DNA of 64,000 nt, taken from contig NC_051092.1 in assembly GCF_901709675.1 (NCBI RefSeq), positions 12,832,491-12,896,490 on the forward strand, in the 5' to 3' direction. Below are positions 38,901 to 48,818 of this stretch, in pieces. The notes beneath the pieces were generated by a model. The model was not told where the DNA came from, did no database searches, and saw only the letters and a program-made list of their open reading frames with translations. The DNA comes from Syngnathus acus (taxonomy: Eukaryota > Chordata > Actinopteri > Syngnathiformes > Syngnathidae). Each line of letters opens with the position of its first letter. Position 1 is the stretch's first letter. The translations under genes were made by a program, and so were the position numbers.

Positions 38901-41900
38901 GTGCATTGTCTGTGTAATGCTAAGCATAGTTCCACTTGTTTCTGCAGGGTGAAGGTCCTGACTGTCGCAGACAACAAAGGCCGCCTTTTTTTCAGTGTCC
39001 TCGCTCGTTTTATTGACATCGGAAAAGAGGCAGAAGTCAAATCCCACCAGATCCTGCGGCTGCCGGAAGAGTTCCACTCTTTGCCTGGCCAAGCAGTGGA
39101 AATGATTGTGTGCCAGGTGAAGCCTTGTGACGCAGAGGCTAACTGGCATCCCAAGGTAGCCTATGGCATCCTCATTTTGCTGCCAACACTACATCCAAGC
39201 TCCTCCAAAGGGAATCCATACACGCATACTTTCTCAACAGAACTGAAAACTGGAAATGAATTAATATCCATTATGGCTGAGCTTGCTCTCGATTGAGGAA
39301 TACATTAATTCTAGATTAAATATAGAATGATGTACTTTACACTGGAAAATTCATTTGACCCAAAACAGAAAAGTGAAAATGTCTTTGAACACCTTCAGGT
39401 GACCAGAACCATAAGCCAGAAGATACAAGGTGTTCAGCACCGAGCCAGAGCCGTCCTCAGTCTTGGAAACACAGTCTTTCTGGATCTTATGGTATGTTTG
39501 ACTATCTAGATGGAACTTTGACTCAATGAAAACTATCTTCAATCTTTGTGCTTTTGGAAGGTTCTGGAGAGCAGAGTGGCTGGTATGAAGACTGTGATCA
39601 GTGAGTACAACGTTCCTAGCCTCATTTTGAACACCGGCATGGCAGAACGAAACCCAGATCATGTGAACCTTCTGAAGCTACTCAGCGGGACAAGTGCAAC
39701 CAATCATGCTTGTGGGTAAGGAAGCTTGTTAGTATCTTCAGGATCCAGCATTTCCCCAACAACTAGTTGCTACTCAATTTTTGTCCACAGCAGGAATCAA
39801 ACAAGTGAGCCTCCGGTAAAGTCCTTGGATATGAGCAACAACAAAGATGGTAAAAAGCAAGCTAACCTAACGCGTACTGTCTTGCTCAAGTAGTTTGTTT
39901 GATGTTCGCTTGTGATGTGTTCAGGCGTCTTTGCTGGTGACAACCAAAAAAACAATCAGCTGAGCCATGGAGAGGCTCACATGACCAAGAGGTATGCAAG
40001 TACAAATGCGGTTTTACTGTTTCTTTTTTTTTATATATATTGAAGAGGGAGCAACAGCAATGTGTAAATACTCTTAATTAATACAAACAGTTGCTCCATC
40101 AGAGCACAGACACGGCACACACAGCTTGGTAACTTTTCCATTACACTTAAGGACAGCTCATTAACATCATGACATAGATACAAAACATTCAGGTGATAAC
40201 GGAACAAATGTCTGCCTTATAAGGATATGTTTTTCCTTCTTTTCCACTCCCTTTTCTTCTCTTCCGTATTCCTGCTTGCAGACAGTATAAAACCTTCTGA
40301 TTTGGAGTCTGACGTTTCATCTTACTGACTGCTGTAAAACAACCCAAGATCTTGCAAATAAAGAACTATTACTCCACATCTTTTTTTTTTCCTTGCTCAA
40401 CGACGGGCATCCTGAACAAAACGCAACAATATATACGTATATACTATTAAAAAGAGACATACCGTTTTTTCCCATGTATAATGCGCAAAATTTAACTAAT
40501 TTATTGTCCTTCTTTACAACGTCTCTCTTTTCATTTTAACCTAACTGATCGCGGTGGTGCCTTTCTGGGCAGTCGGAGAAATCAACGCCAACAAAAGAAA
40601 TACATCCAGCCTAGTTAAGAAATCACCAGAAAGATCACCATGACAATTGTGAATAATAAATAAATAATTATATATATTATATATATTATTATTATTATAA
40701 TAAATAATTGTGGCAAATAACTGGAACATCACTCAAATATTGGTGATCCCGTTGAGTCTCACATATTTCTTCGCTATAGAGTTTGCTACTGCATGCGCAG
40801 TGATACTGACCGGCAGAATAACATCCGGTTGTTCCCAAAGATGATCTTTTTTCTGAAATAATTTTATGTTTACGGACTTAAGTAACCCGGCCGGGTCATA
40901 CCAAAGACTATAAAAATGGGACCCATTGCCTCCCTGCTTGGCACTCAGCATTAAGGGTTGGAATTGGGGGGTTAGATCACCAAATGATTCCCGAGCGCGG
41001 CGCCGCTGCTGCTCTCTGCTCCCCTCTCCCCCAGGGGATGGATCAAAATCACACGGGGATGGGTCAAATGCAGAGGACAAATTTCACCACACCCAGACGC
41101 GTGTGTGACGATCATTGGGACTTTAAAAAAAAAAAAAAAAAAAAGTCTAAATTTGGTTGCGTATTATACATGGGTACAGGCTTTTTTCCAGCATCGACAT
41201 GCCATTTTTAGGGTGCGCATTATACATGGAAAAAAACGGTAATTAACATTGAGATTTGTGTCTGGGAATTTGTCATACGACCTAAGTGAGTTAAAAGCTT
41301 GTATGGGGCGGGGGCAGACTACTTTGAGAACCACTGCGCCAGTATCTACATAGACATGTCTCGCTGAAACTTAATGTGTGCCATTTTGGCGTGGCCGTTT
41401 GTCAGTTTGCACCCACAGGTCCGCTGGTATCAGACGTCCACGGAACTGAGCGTCACTCTGAAGCTAAGGGACCCGCAGAGTCAGCGCTGCGAATTCCACA
41501 CTGACCGCGTGGTGTACAGGTGTGTCAGGACAGCGTTAATAGATACATGTTCAGCCAGGCTTACTTTGCCTGAAGGAAGTAATCATGCCATCTTCCACTT
41601 GACATGTCATTTTTGAGTCCCTTGTTTGATTTGTACAATTTGAGTTGCCTTTGAGCTAAGCACGTTATAGTTTACAAGTGGGTGTGTGTATGTTCAGTTG
41701 CATTGTGAATGGTCGTCGCTATGGAGTGGATTTTGAGCTCCACTCGGCCGTGTCGGCTGAGCGCTGCCACCGGAAGCTGAATTGCAACGAGCCCGTCCTC
41801 ACGCTCGTCAAGCAAGAGCCAGGGTACTGGCCTACGCTTCTCAGGAGCAAGGTGCCGATTGAGTCAACTCCTTGCGTTCCCATCAAAGCAACATTTAGGC

Positions 41901-42162
41901 TTCAGCAATATATTTTTTCTTCCCGCAGAATATTTTTGTGAGTTATGACATGGAGCACCTGGAGCAAGAAGATATTGTGTCACGTCAAAGTAAGAACATT
42001 CAAAACACTCATTAGTAGGCCTTAGAGTCTGGGCCCTAGACATACGGAGCGTGCTTCATCCATGTGATGCCATCTTGTTCAGGTCATGTGTTTGAGAGTG
42101 ACACGGGAGAAGAACACCGCTTTGTCAACCGGCACAGCAGCAGCGACAGCGACTCATGTTGA
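29178..42162 (+). CDS. tdrd12: Tudor domain-containing protein 12 (TDRD12, putative helicase of the piRNA pathway)
   Basis: Germline protein needed for secondary piRNA production. I read 34 GT-AG exons joining in frame to 1,286 residues: 29178-29201, 30169-30333, 30417-30553, 30734-30850, 30920-30975, 31052-31137, 31494-31695, then eighteen more to 38589-38770, and 38948-39155, 39399-39491, 39561-39715, 39791-39849, 39925-39991, 41406-41519, 41698-41851, 41929-41989, 42083-42162. Order of domains: Tudor about 60-150 (GQVCVVYWSQNKMWCRARLE); a DEAD helicase-like core about 440-800, with VLDEADQLF at about 587 but no GKT Walker A loop; a CCCH zinc finger at C859-C868-C874-H878 (CX8CX5CX3H); a second Tudor about 900-1050 (LPEEFHSLPGQAVEMIVCQV); and a CS/p23-like domain about 1153-1245 starting HPQVRWYQT. 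The acidic-serine end is DSDSC. The exon at 41406 needs the acceptor GTTTGTCAG to keep frame. Confidence 0.94.
35879..35911 (+). repeat. (GAT)11 microsatellite in a tdrd12 intron
   Basis: Eleven uninterrupted GAT units lie 12 bp before the acceptor of the exon at 35924, so length changes could affect the branch-point to acceptor distance. Confidence 0.9.
37657..37721 (-). mobile_element. Fragment of the same LINE 3' UTR as at 27.6 kb
   Basis: About 60 bp nearly identical to 27650-27711 (GTCTGCTTTATTGTCAAT..., ACACACAAAGAGATCGAAAT) in the intron after the tdrd12 exon ending at 37458. Confidence 0.8.
40041..40428 (+). mobile_element. Probable solo LTR in a tdrd12 intron
   Basis: A 388-bp segment begins TGAAGAGGG and ends CGCAACA, i.e. 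5'-TG...CA-3'. It contains a TATAAA at about 40286 and AATAAA at 40357-40362, spaced as promoter and polyadenylation signal of a retroviral-type LTR. ATAT flanks both ends, but in AT repeats, so the target duplication is weak evidence. No internal retrotransposon coding sequence is nearby. A splice-acceptor-like CTTGCAG plus short open frame inside it is probably part of the LTR. Confidence 0.55.
40460..41241. mobile_element. TA-flanked DNA transposon/MITE with 27-bp terminal inverted repeats and a nested SINE
   Basis: Left end 40460-40486 (TACCGTTTTTTCCCATGTAT...) and right end 41215-41241 are inverted copies matching at 26 of 27 positions. Each is bounded by TA, suggesting TA target-site use as in Tc1/mariner-like elements. 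There is no transposase frame. The inner part includes an AT-rich hairpin (about 40655-40710) and a nested SINE-like insertion. Confidence 0.85.
40888..41144 (+). mobile_element. SINE-like insertion ending in poly-A, nested in the MITE
   Basis: The core (GGTTGGAATTGGGGGGTTAG, GATTCCCGAGCGCGGC, GGGTCAAATGCAGAGGACAA, then CGATCATTGGGACTTT) is a repeat I recall as common in percomorph fish genomes. It ends in a 20-A tail at 41125-41144. Family name not assigned; left boundary approximate. Confidence 0.65.
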
Positions 42163-42197
42163 AGGTCGTCAACACACTTGTCTGGTTGCCAGCCAAT

Positions 42198-42248
42198 CGC
42201 AGTCTACTACCGCAGTCTACTACCGCAGTCTACTACCGCAGTCTACTC
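42198..42248 (+). repeat. 13-bp tandem repeat, about four copies, in the tdrd12 3' UTR
   Basis: The unit CGCAGTCTACTAC is repeated three times and then partially, starting 36 bp after the tdrd12 stop. Confidence 0.9.
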
Positions 42249-42279
42249 ATTTGTTTTGAATGTTTTGTTCCACTTAGTA

Positions 42280-42285
42280 AATAAA
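42280..42285 (+). promoter_or_regulatory. tdrd12: tdrd12 polyadenylation signal
   Basis: AATAAA 118 bp after the stop codon, the first good signal, giving a short 3' UTR. Confidence 0.7.
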
Positions 42286-42601
42286 ACCACCATTTAACTA
42301 AAATTTAAAATGGCATGTTTACTATGGTTATATTTTATTTTTTTATGATATTAAAAATTCTGGTGGCAAAACTGCAAAAATCATTTTAGAAAGGGGCAAA
42401 TAGCTTGTCTATGCATTGTCTATAGGATGGAACCTCGGTTTACAAGTGTGCCAGTTAATGAAATATTTTTTTCATTTCATTTATCTCAGCGGTGAATGCT
42501 TGCGACTGTTTGTACACGTAACTCATGTTACTTATTTTACTTCTTTAATCATTTTCAGCAGTAAAAAATTTAAATATATTATCTATCATTAATTTGAAAC
42601 C

Positions 42602-42704
42602 AGTTCAGGGTGTCCCCCGCCTACTGCCCGATGACAGCTGGGATAGGCTCCAACACGCCCGCGACCCCCATGGGGACAAAGCGGTACAGAAAATGGATGG
42701 ATGG
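42602..42704 (+). mobile_element. Teleost SINE/LINE 3'-tail insertion with target-site duplication
   Basis: About 103 bp with the familiar fish sequence CAGCTGGGATAGGCTCCAAC ... GCGGTACAGAAAATGGATGG. It is flanked by ATTAATTTGAAACC (42588-42601) and ATTAATTTGAAAACC (42705-42719), a clear target-site duplication of about 14 bp. Confidence 0.88.
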
Positions 42705-42719
42705 ATTAATTTGAAAACC

Positions 42720-44018
42720 ATCGTTATTTTTCATGTACAGTTTTAAAAAGACATTTTGCCACTTGCTGTTGACCGAAAATGACATGGTAACGACCAATTG
42801 AAGCTCCGCTTGCGAACGTCACCTGAACATCACCCTCGGCAACCTTTAACAAACCGTGACAAAAAAAACATTTGCTACAGTCGCAAACCTTTGCCGCTCA
42901 ATGAGATACCACTTTAAGACTGCACTGTTATTTTGCAGAGAATTTATAAGAACGAGGAAGGACATTACATTACACTTTGTTTTGCCCTTGCATTTTCTGT
43001 GTTAGCATGTTTGAGCGCAGTTTATTTTGAAAAGAAAACATGTTGAATTAGTTTGGGATATTTTGAGAGGGCTGGAAGGGATCAATTAGATTCCCATTCA
43101 TTTCGATGAGGAAAGATTATTTCAGATGGAAATGTTTTGAGTGTGGTCACTCAAGAAATTAAAAGGACTGTTTGGCCAAGATGGCCTGTTTTTCACAAAA
43201 CTTTTGCAAAGGAGAATGAAACTCGCTTGCATATTTCATTCTATAAATTTTGTTCTGGAGAAATCAGTAAATACGTCATTTTTTACCACCTCTTTCTTTT
43301 GCAACATGTATTTAATGAATTGCTGTAATTGATACAGGGGACGAGGATTCACATCCCAGTCGTGAATGACAACATCTTCGTGGGTATGCTAGATTCCAAA
43401 TTTCAGCCACTATTGGTACAAATCTTGGATAGAAATGAGTAGGATGTATCAGGAGTAAAAACTATGCAAAAAAAAATTTACTGTGGCAGCACTTGACGAG
43501 ATGTGCTCCCCACAGGGAAACACTCCCTGACAAGTTTCCTTTTTTCTTATCTTTTAACCAGTTTTGGAGGGCCGCCCATTGCCGTACAGATTTGCTCTGA
43601 AAACGAGCCGATTTCACCACAGCAAGAAATATGTCTTGAACCATTTGTCTTTTGGGGTATTGTGACCAAAGACAAAGATATGTCAAGACACTCAGGAAGA
43701 TTTTAAAAATATGAACAAATGTATAATATCTGTGTAGTATTGTTGATAATCATGCACTCAAATTGTTTACATTTTTCAAATCAATAAATGTAGATATATT
43801 TTAAAATCACCAATTTCAGTCATTTCAATAAAGAGCAGAGGGCTTTAGCCTGTTTAATGATTCTCTGTCGACTTAAAAAGATAATTATAAATAGGTGAAA
43901 TAACTAAGAGAACCTCAATGTGAAGAACAAAAATCTTAAAAGTGGACATCAGTTGGTGACCTTCATGACTAAAATGTATTCTGTGTGTAAATGAACATGT
44001 TGCTTGTCATGATTTCAC
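42720..44018. other. Convergent intergenic region between tdrd12 and kinesin-14
   Basis: AT-rich with no supported gene. Two overlapping short frames at 43137-43332 have no recognisable family and no codon bias. The kinesin 3' UTR should lie at the right end. Confidence 0.45.
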
Positions 44019-47000
44019 CTATTTTAAAGTCTTGTTGCCTTTTGCCGGCGTGATGTTCTTGGTGGCTTTTCCCAGCGCCACGTGACGAATGGACGAGCCA
44101 AACTGGAGCGTGCTGAGCGTCTCTCCCTCGTCCTTGGAATCCGGACTCACGTTGATGAATACGCAGCACTGAGGTGAAAATCACAAAGCTGGAATCAGAA
44201 TGAATACAGAATACAGATCAAACGAGACACCACAGTGGGACCTTGGCGTCTCCGCTGAGGCTGGGCTGCAGAAGGTGAGTCAGTTTACAGTTCCTGAAGG
44301 GCACGTGAAGGGCATTACACTTCAGAGCCGCAAACACCTAAATACACATGACACATGCACAGTGACTGTAGTGGTGAGCTGGCATGTGATGTCATGAGTT
44401 ATGTGACATCATCAGTTGTGTGCGTCGGTGCTTACTTGTCCCAACGCGGTCAGTGACTTATTGATGGCGGCAGCCTCAACCAGCCGCTGGCCTTCGGCCT
44501 CTGTCCTGGAGATGCGCTCGGACCCGGCCAGGTCGCCTAAGGTCAATGTGCCCCGTGTATTCTCTCCGGACAATGAATCACTGCCACACACCTCCAGCGC
44601 CACCAGCAGGTGTGAGCGAGAACTGGACGCAACAACACAGAAGGGTTGTGCTCTTGGGATTTAAAGCCATCTTCCTTCTCATCGCCGGCACATCATCTTT
44701 GTCATCCCCACCTGTGTATGTTCATCTTGGTGGCGCCCATCTTCCTGTTCTTTTCTCCAGTCTCCATTACGTTGATGATATCGTCCTCGGTCCGAACCTC
44801 CACATGTGTCAGTCCTGGCACAGACACAAACTTTCCCTGCACGCGGATGTCCAGAGTGGAGGAAGCGGTGGGATTTTTCGCTAGCAGGTCGTTGAGTGTG
44901 TCATTATAAATCTCCAACATGGAAATCTACACACATCACCCCAACAAAAAGAATAATGGCAATGTCTTTCAGGGTCAAAATAGCAAACACAGTAAACCAC
45001 CACTATATTGTGAATTTAGAAGCAATTGCAAACATTCTGAAAATTTTACAACAAAGTATCCAATCATTGAACGTTTTGGGATTTACGTATGCGAAACACG
45101 AACGGATGAAAGTTGGATCTCAGGCATTTTGCATCTCTGTTTGTAAAGAGTGTGTTGATAGTACCTTGAGAACATAAGACACTTTTTCTTTGAGTGAACA
45201 CACATGGAGAAGTTCACGTATGGACCTGCAAGGGGAAGCAACATCATGACAATAGAACAATGGAAACATGGGCACTCATCAATCAACAGAAGACACATGA
45301 AGCCTGAAGATAAGAATGATTCCCAGTACCGTAATTTTCGGACTATAAGTCGCGTTTTTTTTTCATAGTTTGGGTGGGGGGGCGACTTATACTCAGGAGC
45401 GATTTATATACATATATATGGGGTTTTTTCACTATTTTGGGCATTTTATGGCTGGTGCGACTTATACTCCGGTGCGACTTATAGTCCGAAAATTACGGTA
45501 ATTGGATTTCTTGGAATTTGCTTGCTTTGAGCAGGTCTTACACACCTGATGTTAACTCCGGGCTTGTCCTTGGTGCCCATCATCGTGAAGGTCTTTCCCG
45601 AGCCCGTCTGCCCATATGCCAGGATGCATACGTTGTAGCCGTCTGCACAAGAAGTGATAAGCGGCAGGGTTCCGGCAAAAACCTCCTCCTGCGGGACAAA
45701 CACAAAAACAGCAACGCGATACGTTGAAGAGATTGTTTTTGTTTGGATTCAAAGTGTAGCCTCGGATCCTCGATCACCCCATCACGCTCCAGAAGAGCTC
45801 TGTATGTACCGTCAGGATCTTCATCAGTAGTGGAAAGTAACTAGTAGTCTGTTACTGTTGTGGTACCTGTGTGCTGGTGGGTGCGTAGACCTTGTCAAAA
45901 AAGAACTTCTTCCTGGTGTTCTTGTGTATTAGCGTGACTTCCTGCTGGTCGTACTGGTCCAGACACGAGGAGCTTCCTGGTCTGGAGACGTTCCTGCACC
46001 TGCAGAAGACTCTGACATTCCCTTGCAGCTCGAGGAGCTTGTTGTACAAAGCTCGTCTCTCTAGCACCTCCTTCTGATAAAGCGAGCGCAGCGTCTGCGC
46101 CTCGCCGTCTGCTTGCCGCTGGGCTTCAACCATCTTCTTCAAGACGTCCTCCGTCTGGGTCAGGACGTTCTTCAAGTCACTCAATGTCAGGAAGAGCCAA
46201 GACCTCAGCTGTTTGGCAGACACCTTGAGTTCTCGGGCTAGTCCGCTGGCCTGGCGCAGCCTATTTGGATCTATAGCGGGCCTGGAGGCAGTGGAATTCC
46301 TGGCGGACGACACGGGTGTTTGACGACTCTGCAGGGACCGGATCTTTTCCTGGATCTCCTGCCGGTCAGCCTCGAGCTCGGCCGTCTTGCGGTTGAGGTT
46401 TTGCACAATCTCGCCAAGATGGCGAGTCTCCCTGACCAGGAACTTGTTCCTGTGGAGATGCTCATCCGTCTCTCTCTGTTTGGATTCAAGCTGCTGCCTC
46501 AGATCCTCAATAAGACGATCACGCTCCAGAAGAGCTCTGAATGGACCACACAAGCATCAGGATTGTCATCAGTGGAAATGACAAAAAACTCATTACTGTA
46601 CTTGAGTAGATTTGTTTCAGGTTAACTTCAGGCATAGGAGGTCTATGTGTTCTTAATCCTTTCTCAAAATAGGTATGTTAGTGTTTTTAAACCTCCGCAC
46701 ATACTAACCAACATGACATAAAACCAGAGCATACACGTTGGCTAACCTGAATGAGTTAAGGTCACTGTATCCTGGATCTCCACTGGCATTAGCATGCAGG
46801 AGGACCTCTCCAAACATTGTGAGGTAGGCAGAGATGACTTCCTCGCTATCATAGTTACAAAGTCGCAGTGCTGCCGTAATTTCCTTCTGGTCCTGCAGGC
46901 CTGGCAGAACCGACTGTGGATGCGAAACCAAAACACAATCTGTAGCTAGTAGAACCTTCTTGTACTGTATTGGGGATAGTCTTTTAAAAATAAGTTATAT

Positions 47001-48250
47001 GATGACTCAAACGTTTTAAGACCCGTGATGTAAATGTTGGCTGTGCCGTGCCTCCTTACCATGACTCTGTGGACTCTGCTTTGCACAAAGTCCACATTCA
47101 TCTCCCACTGGAGAGGGAGCAACAGCCACACGCCCGAATGAGGATCCCAAAACCGGCACACGTTCACTCTCTCCTGGAAAACGCGCACACAGTGGTTAGA
47201 ACTTGGAAGACAAACAAGTCATCACCATAAGGGGGTTTCACCTCAAACATATACGTCATCACACTTCCTTTTCCTGGGATGAAGATGCTGCCTGTGCGGT
47301 CGTCCTCGCCCACTGCCGCCACTGGCTGGACGTTGGCGACCGGTGGCTGGGCGGAGACCTGAGGGGAAACATGTACACTGTAGATAAAACAGGATGAGAA
47401 AGTTGTTTGGTCACACACACAAGCCAGATGCTCATCAGGTCTCAAAGCTCGAATGGTTAAAAGACAAGAAGGGAAGCTTGGGCGTCATAGACAGGAAGTG
47501 AGATGGAGATGACACACACCTCCTGGTTTGGGTTGATGAAGCGTCCCATGTCGTACCATTCCTTGGGGAAAGGCTGCAGCTTCTGCTCAATAAGAGTCCA
47601 TGTTGGAGTCACGTGCTTATGAGAGATCGACAGCCACACTAATATGTATCAAGCGCACACGTTTCGTTTGTCGGTACCTGCGCTTCGTCCACGTACACTC
47701 TATTCCCGAGGTGCTCAAAGCAGCTGTACAAAGTTCCATTGTTGTGAAGAAAACTCTCAAAGTTCACAGACACTTCCTCTCCCTCACCAGACACTTCCTA
47801 TTTGAAACACATATCGCGGGATAACTGATGACATTGCCTTGTGCATCTGGCATTTTAGCATTTTTAAGATGTCTTAGCGTGTTGCTCACGGTCACGAGTG
47901 GATTGACATCACTTGACACCTCATCTTCTTCGTCCTCCTCTTTTGAATGATTCTGGTCACTGGTGACAGACAGGACGTCCACCGCTTGATGTTCATCGTC
48001 CACCTGTGAACAAACATGGACACTAAATATCCGTACCATCTTGATGACATCACTTCCAGCATCAAACTTCTACCACCAGCAATGTTTCTCCACTCAGGAC
48101 CGCAGGAGTGGGTGTTCTGACTACAGGGGTGGGCGTCCGGACCACAGGGGTGGGGGTCCTGACCACAGGAGTGGGGGTCTGCACCAGGTCGGGCCGCTCA
48201 ACGTCCACCCGGGATCCCTCGGTGGTGGTGGCGGACGCTCCACTTCCCAT
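44019..48250 (-). CDS. C-terminal-motor kinesin (kinesin-14 family), orthologue not assigned
   Basis: Probable minus-end-directed microtubule motor. Fourteen minus-strand exons join in frame to 808 residues: 48250-48074, 48003-47890, 47797-47678, 47615-47520, 47358-47242, 47173-47060, 46913-46747, 46536-45867, 45688-45546, 45225-45165, 44926-44712, 44622-44436, 44337-44242 and 44168-44019. Residues 1-59 hold four TPTPVVR-type repeats. Residues about 60-100 are acidic. Residues about 137-250 form a Trp-rich domain ([39 protein letters not shown]). Residues about 250-300 look UBA-like, and 300-510 are coiled coil. The kinesin-14 neck [10 protein letters not shown] precedes a motor with P-loop GQTGSGKT (551-558), switch I NIHSSRSH and switch II DLAGSE (695-700). 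All nucleotide-contact motifs are intact. Kinesin-14 is certain; it does not match KIFC1, KIFC3 or KIF25 as I know them. The start is the second in-frame ATG (48250); an upstream one is at 48346. Confidence 0.9.
45327..45500. mobile_element. Palindromic 174-bp MITE with perfect 27-bp terminal inverted repeats
   Basis: Ends 45327-45353 (TACCGTAATTTTCGGACTAT...) and 45474-45500 are exact inverted copies bounded by TA, with further internal GCGACTTATACTC copies. It has no coding capacity. It sits in the kinesin intron between exons 45225 and 45546, ending 46 bp from the latter's donor. Confidence 0.93.
45735..45858 (-). pseudogene. Intronic relic duplicate of the kinesin coiled-coil exon edge
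   Basis: This intron segment matches 46478-46600 with moderate divergence, including the splice acceptor (CATACAG versus CATTCAG). The copy still reads [20 protein letters not shown], against [20 protein letters not shown] in the real exon. It is too short and its 3' part has drifted into unrelated intron sequence, so it is not a functional exon on present evidence. Confidence 0.85.
48099..48186 (-). repeat. 21-bp coding tandem repeat, four copies (TPTPVVR) in kinesin-14
   Basis: Four nearly identical 21-bp units encode [14 protein letters not shown] repeats at residues 25-52 of the kinesin. Their near-identity at DNA level suggests recent expansion. Confidence 0.92.
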
Positions 48251-48414
48251 CTCAACGCTCAAGAACAGTACAGAGACTTTGCTGGAAAACAGGCTAGAAG
48301 AAACCCGACACATTTGACACCTGAGATGATGATGAGGTTCTCGCACGCTTCAACACGCCCAAAGAAGGTGACACCTGACATTGGAGTGACTCAGCATTTA
48401 GAGCCATGTACGAC

Positions 48415-48420
48415 TTTATT
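48415..48420 (-). promoter_or_regulatory. spg11: Probable spg11 polyadenylation signal
   Basis: Minus-strand AATAAA (TTTATT on plus) lies 400 bp after the spg11 stop and only 165 bp before the kinesin-14 start codon, leaving almost no intergenic space between these co-oriented genes. Confidence 0.55.
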
Positions 48421-48818
48421 TAAAAGGCAAAATTTGTATCGAGTGGTTGTGTACACAGTTTACATTGTATGATAGGATATGAGTGGTTCTGTCCAGTTTG
48501 TTGTATGGTATCATCATGTATGATGTCATAATATATAAAACCAAATTATCCAAGTATGACATCACACTTTATACAATGTGATGTCATAAAATGAAATCAT
48601 CATATTGATGTTAATTAAGGGAAAGACAGTTCATTTCCTTTTTAATTATGCTGTTACTGTTATGTCTTTACACAGTAAAGTAATTTACAGTGCTATTTTT
48701 CTTGATTAAAAATATTGCAACAATTCTTTTCTGACAGATTAATGCCATTTCAAATCATTTACAAGATGACATTTTGATTTGAGATACACCACTTTGCCCT
48801 TGTCCAGGTGCCAACGTG

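Noticed and set aside
40282-40320. Extra tdrd12 exon with acceptor CTTGCAG
   Set aside because: Its phase does not fit the exon ending at 39991, and the segment is better explained as part of the probable LTR; kept only as a possible alternative end.
41419-41519. tdrd12 CS-domain exon starting at the acceptor CACCCACAG
   Set aside because: That acceptor breaks frame with the previous exon; the acceptor 13 nt upstream (GTTTGTCAG) restores frame and adds the conserved LHPQ.
43137-43332. Two overlapping 63-residue frames between tdrd12 and the kinesin
   Set aside because: No recognisable protein family; frames of this size are expected by chance in AT-rich DNA.
48099-48186. Four evenly spaced repeats considered as a CRISPR-like array
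   Set aside because: No spacers; it is an in-frame 21-bp coding repeat in a eukaryotic gene.
48251-48346. Upstream in-frame ATG extending the kinesin by 32 residues
   Set aside because: The extension (MREPHHHLRCQMC...) looks like translated 5' UTR. Not excluded, but less likely than the ATG at 48250.
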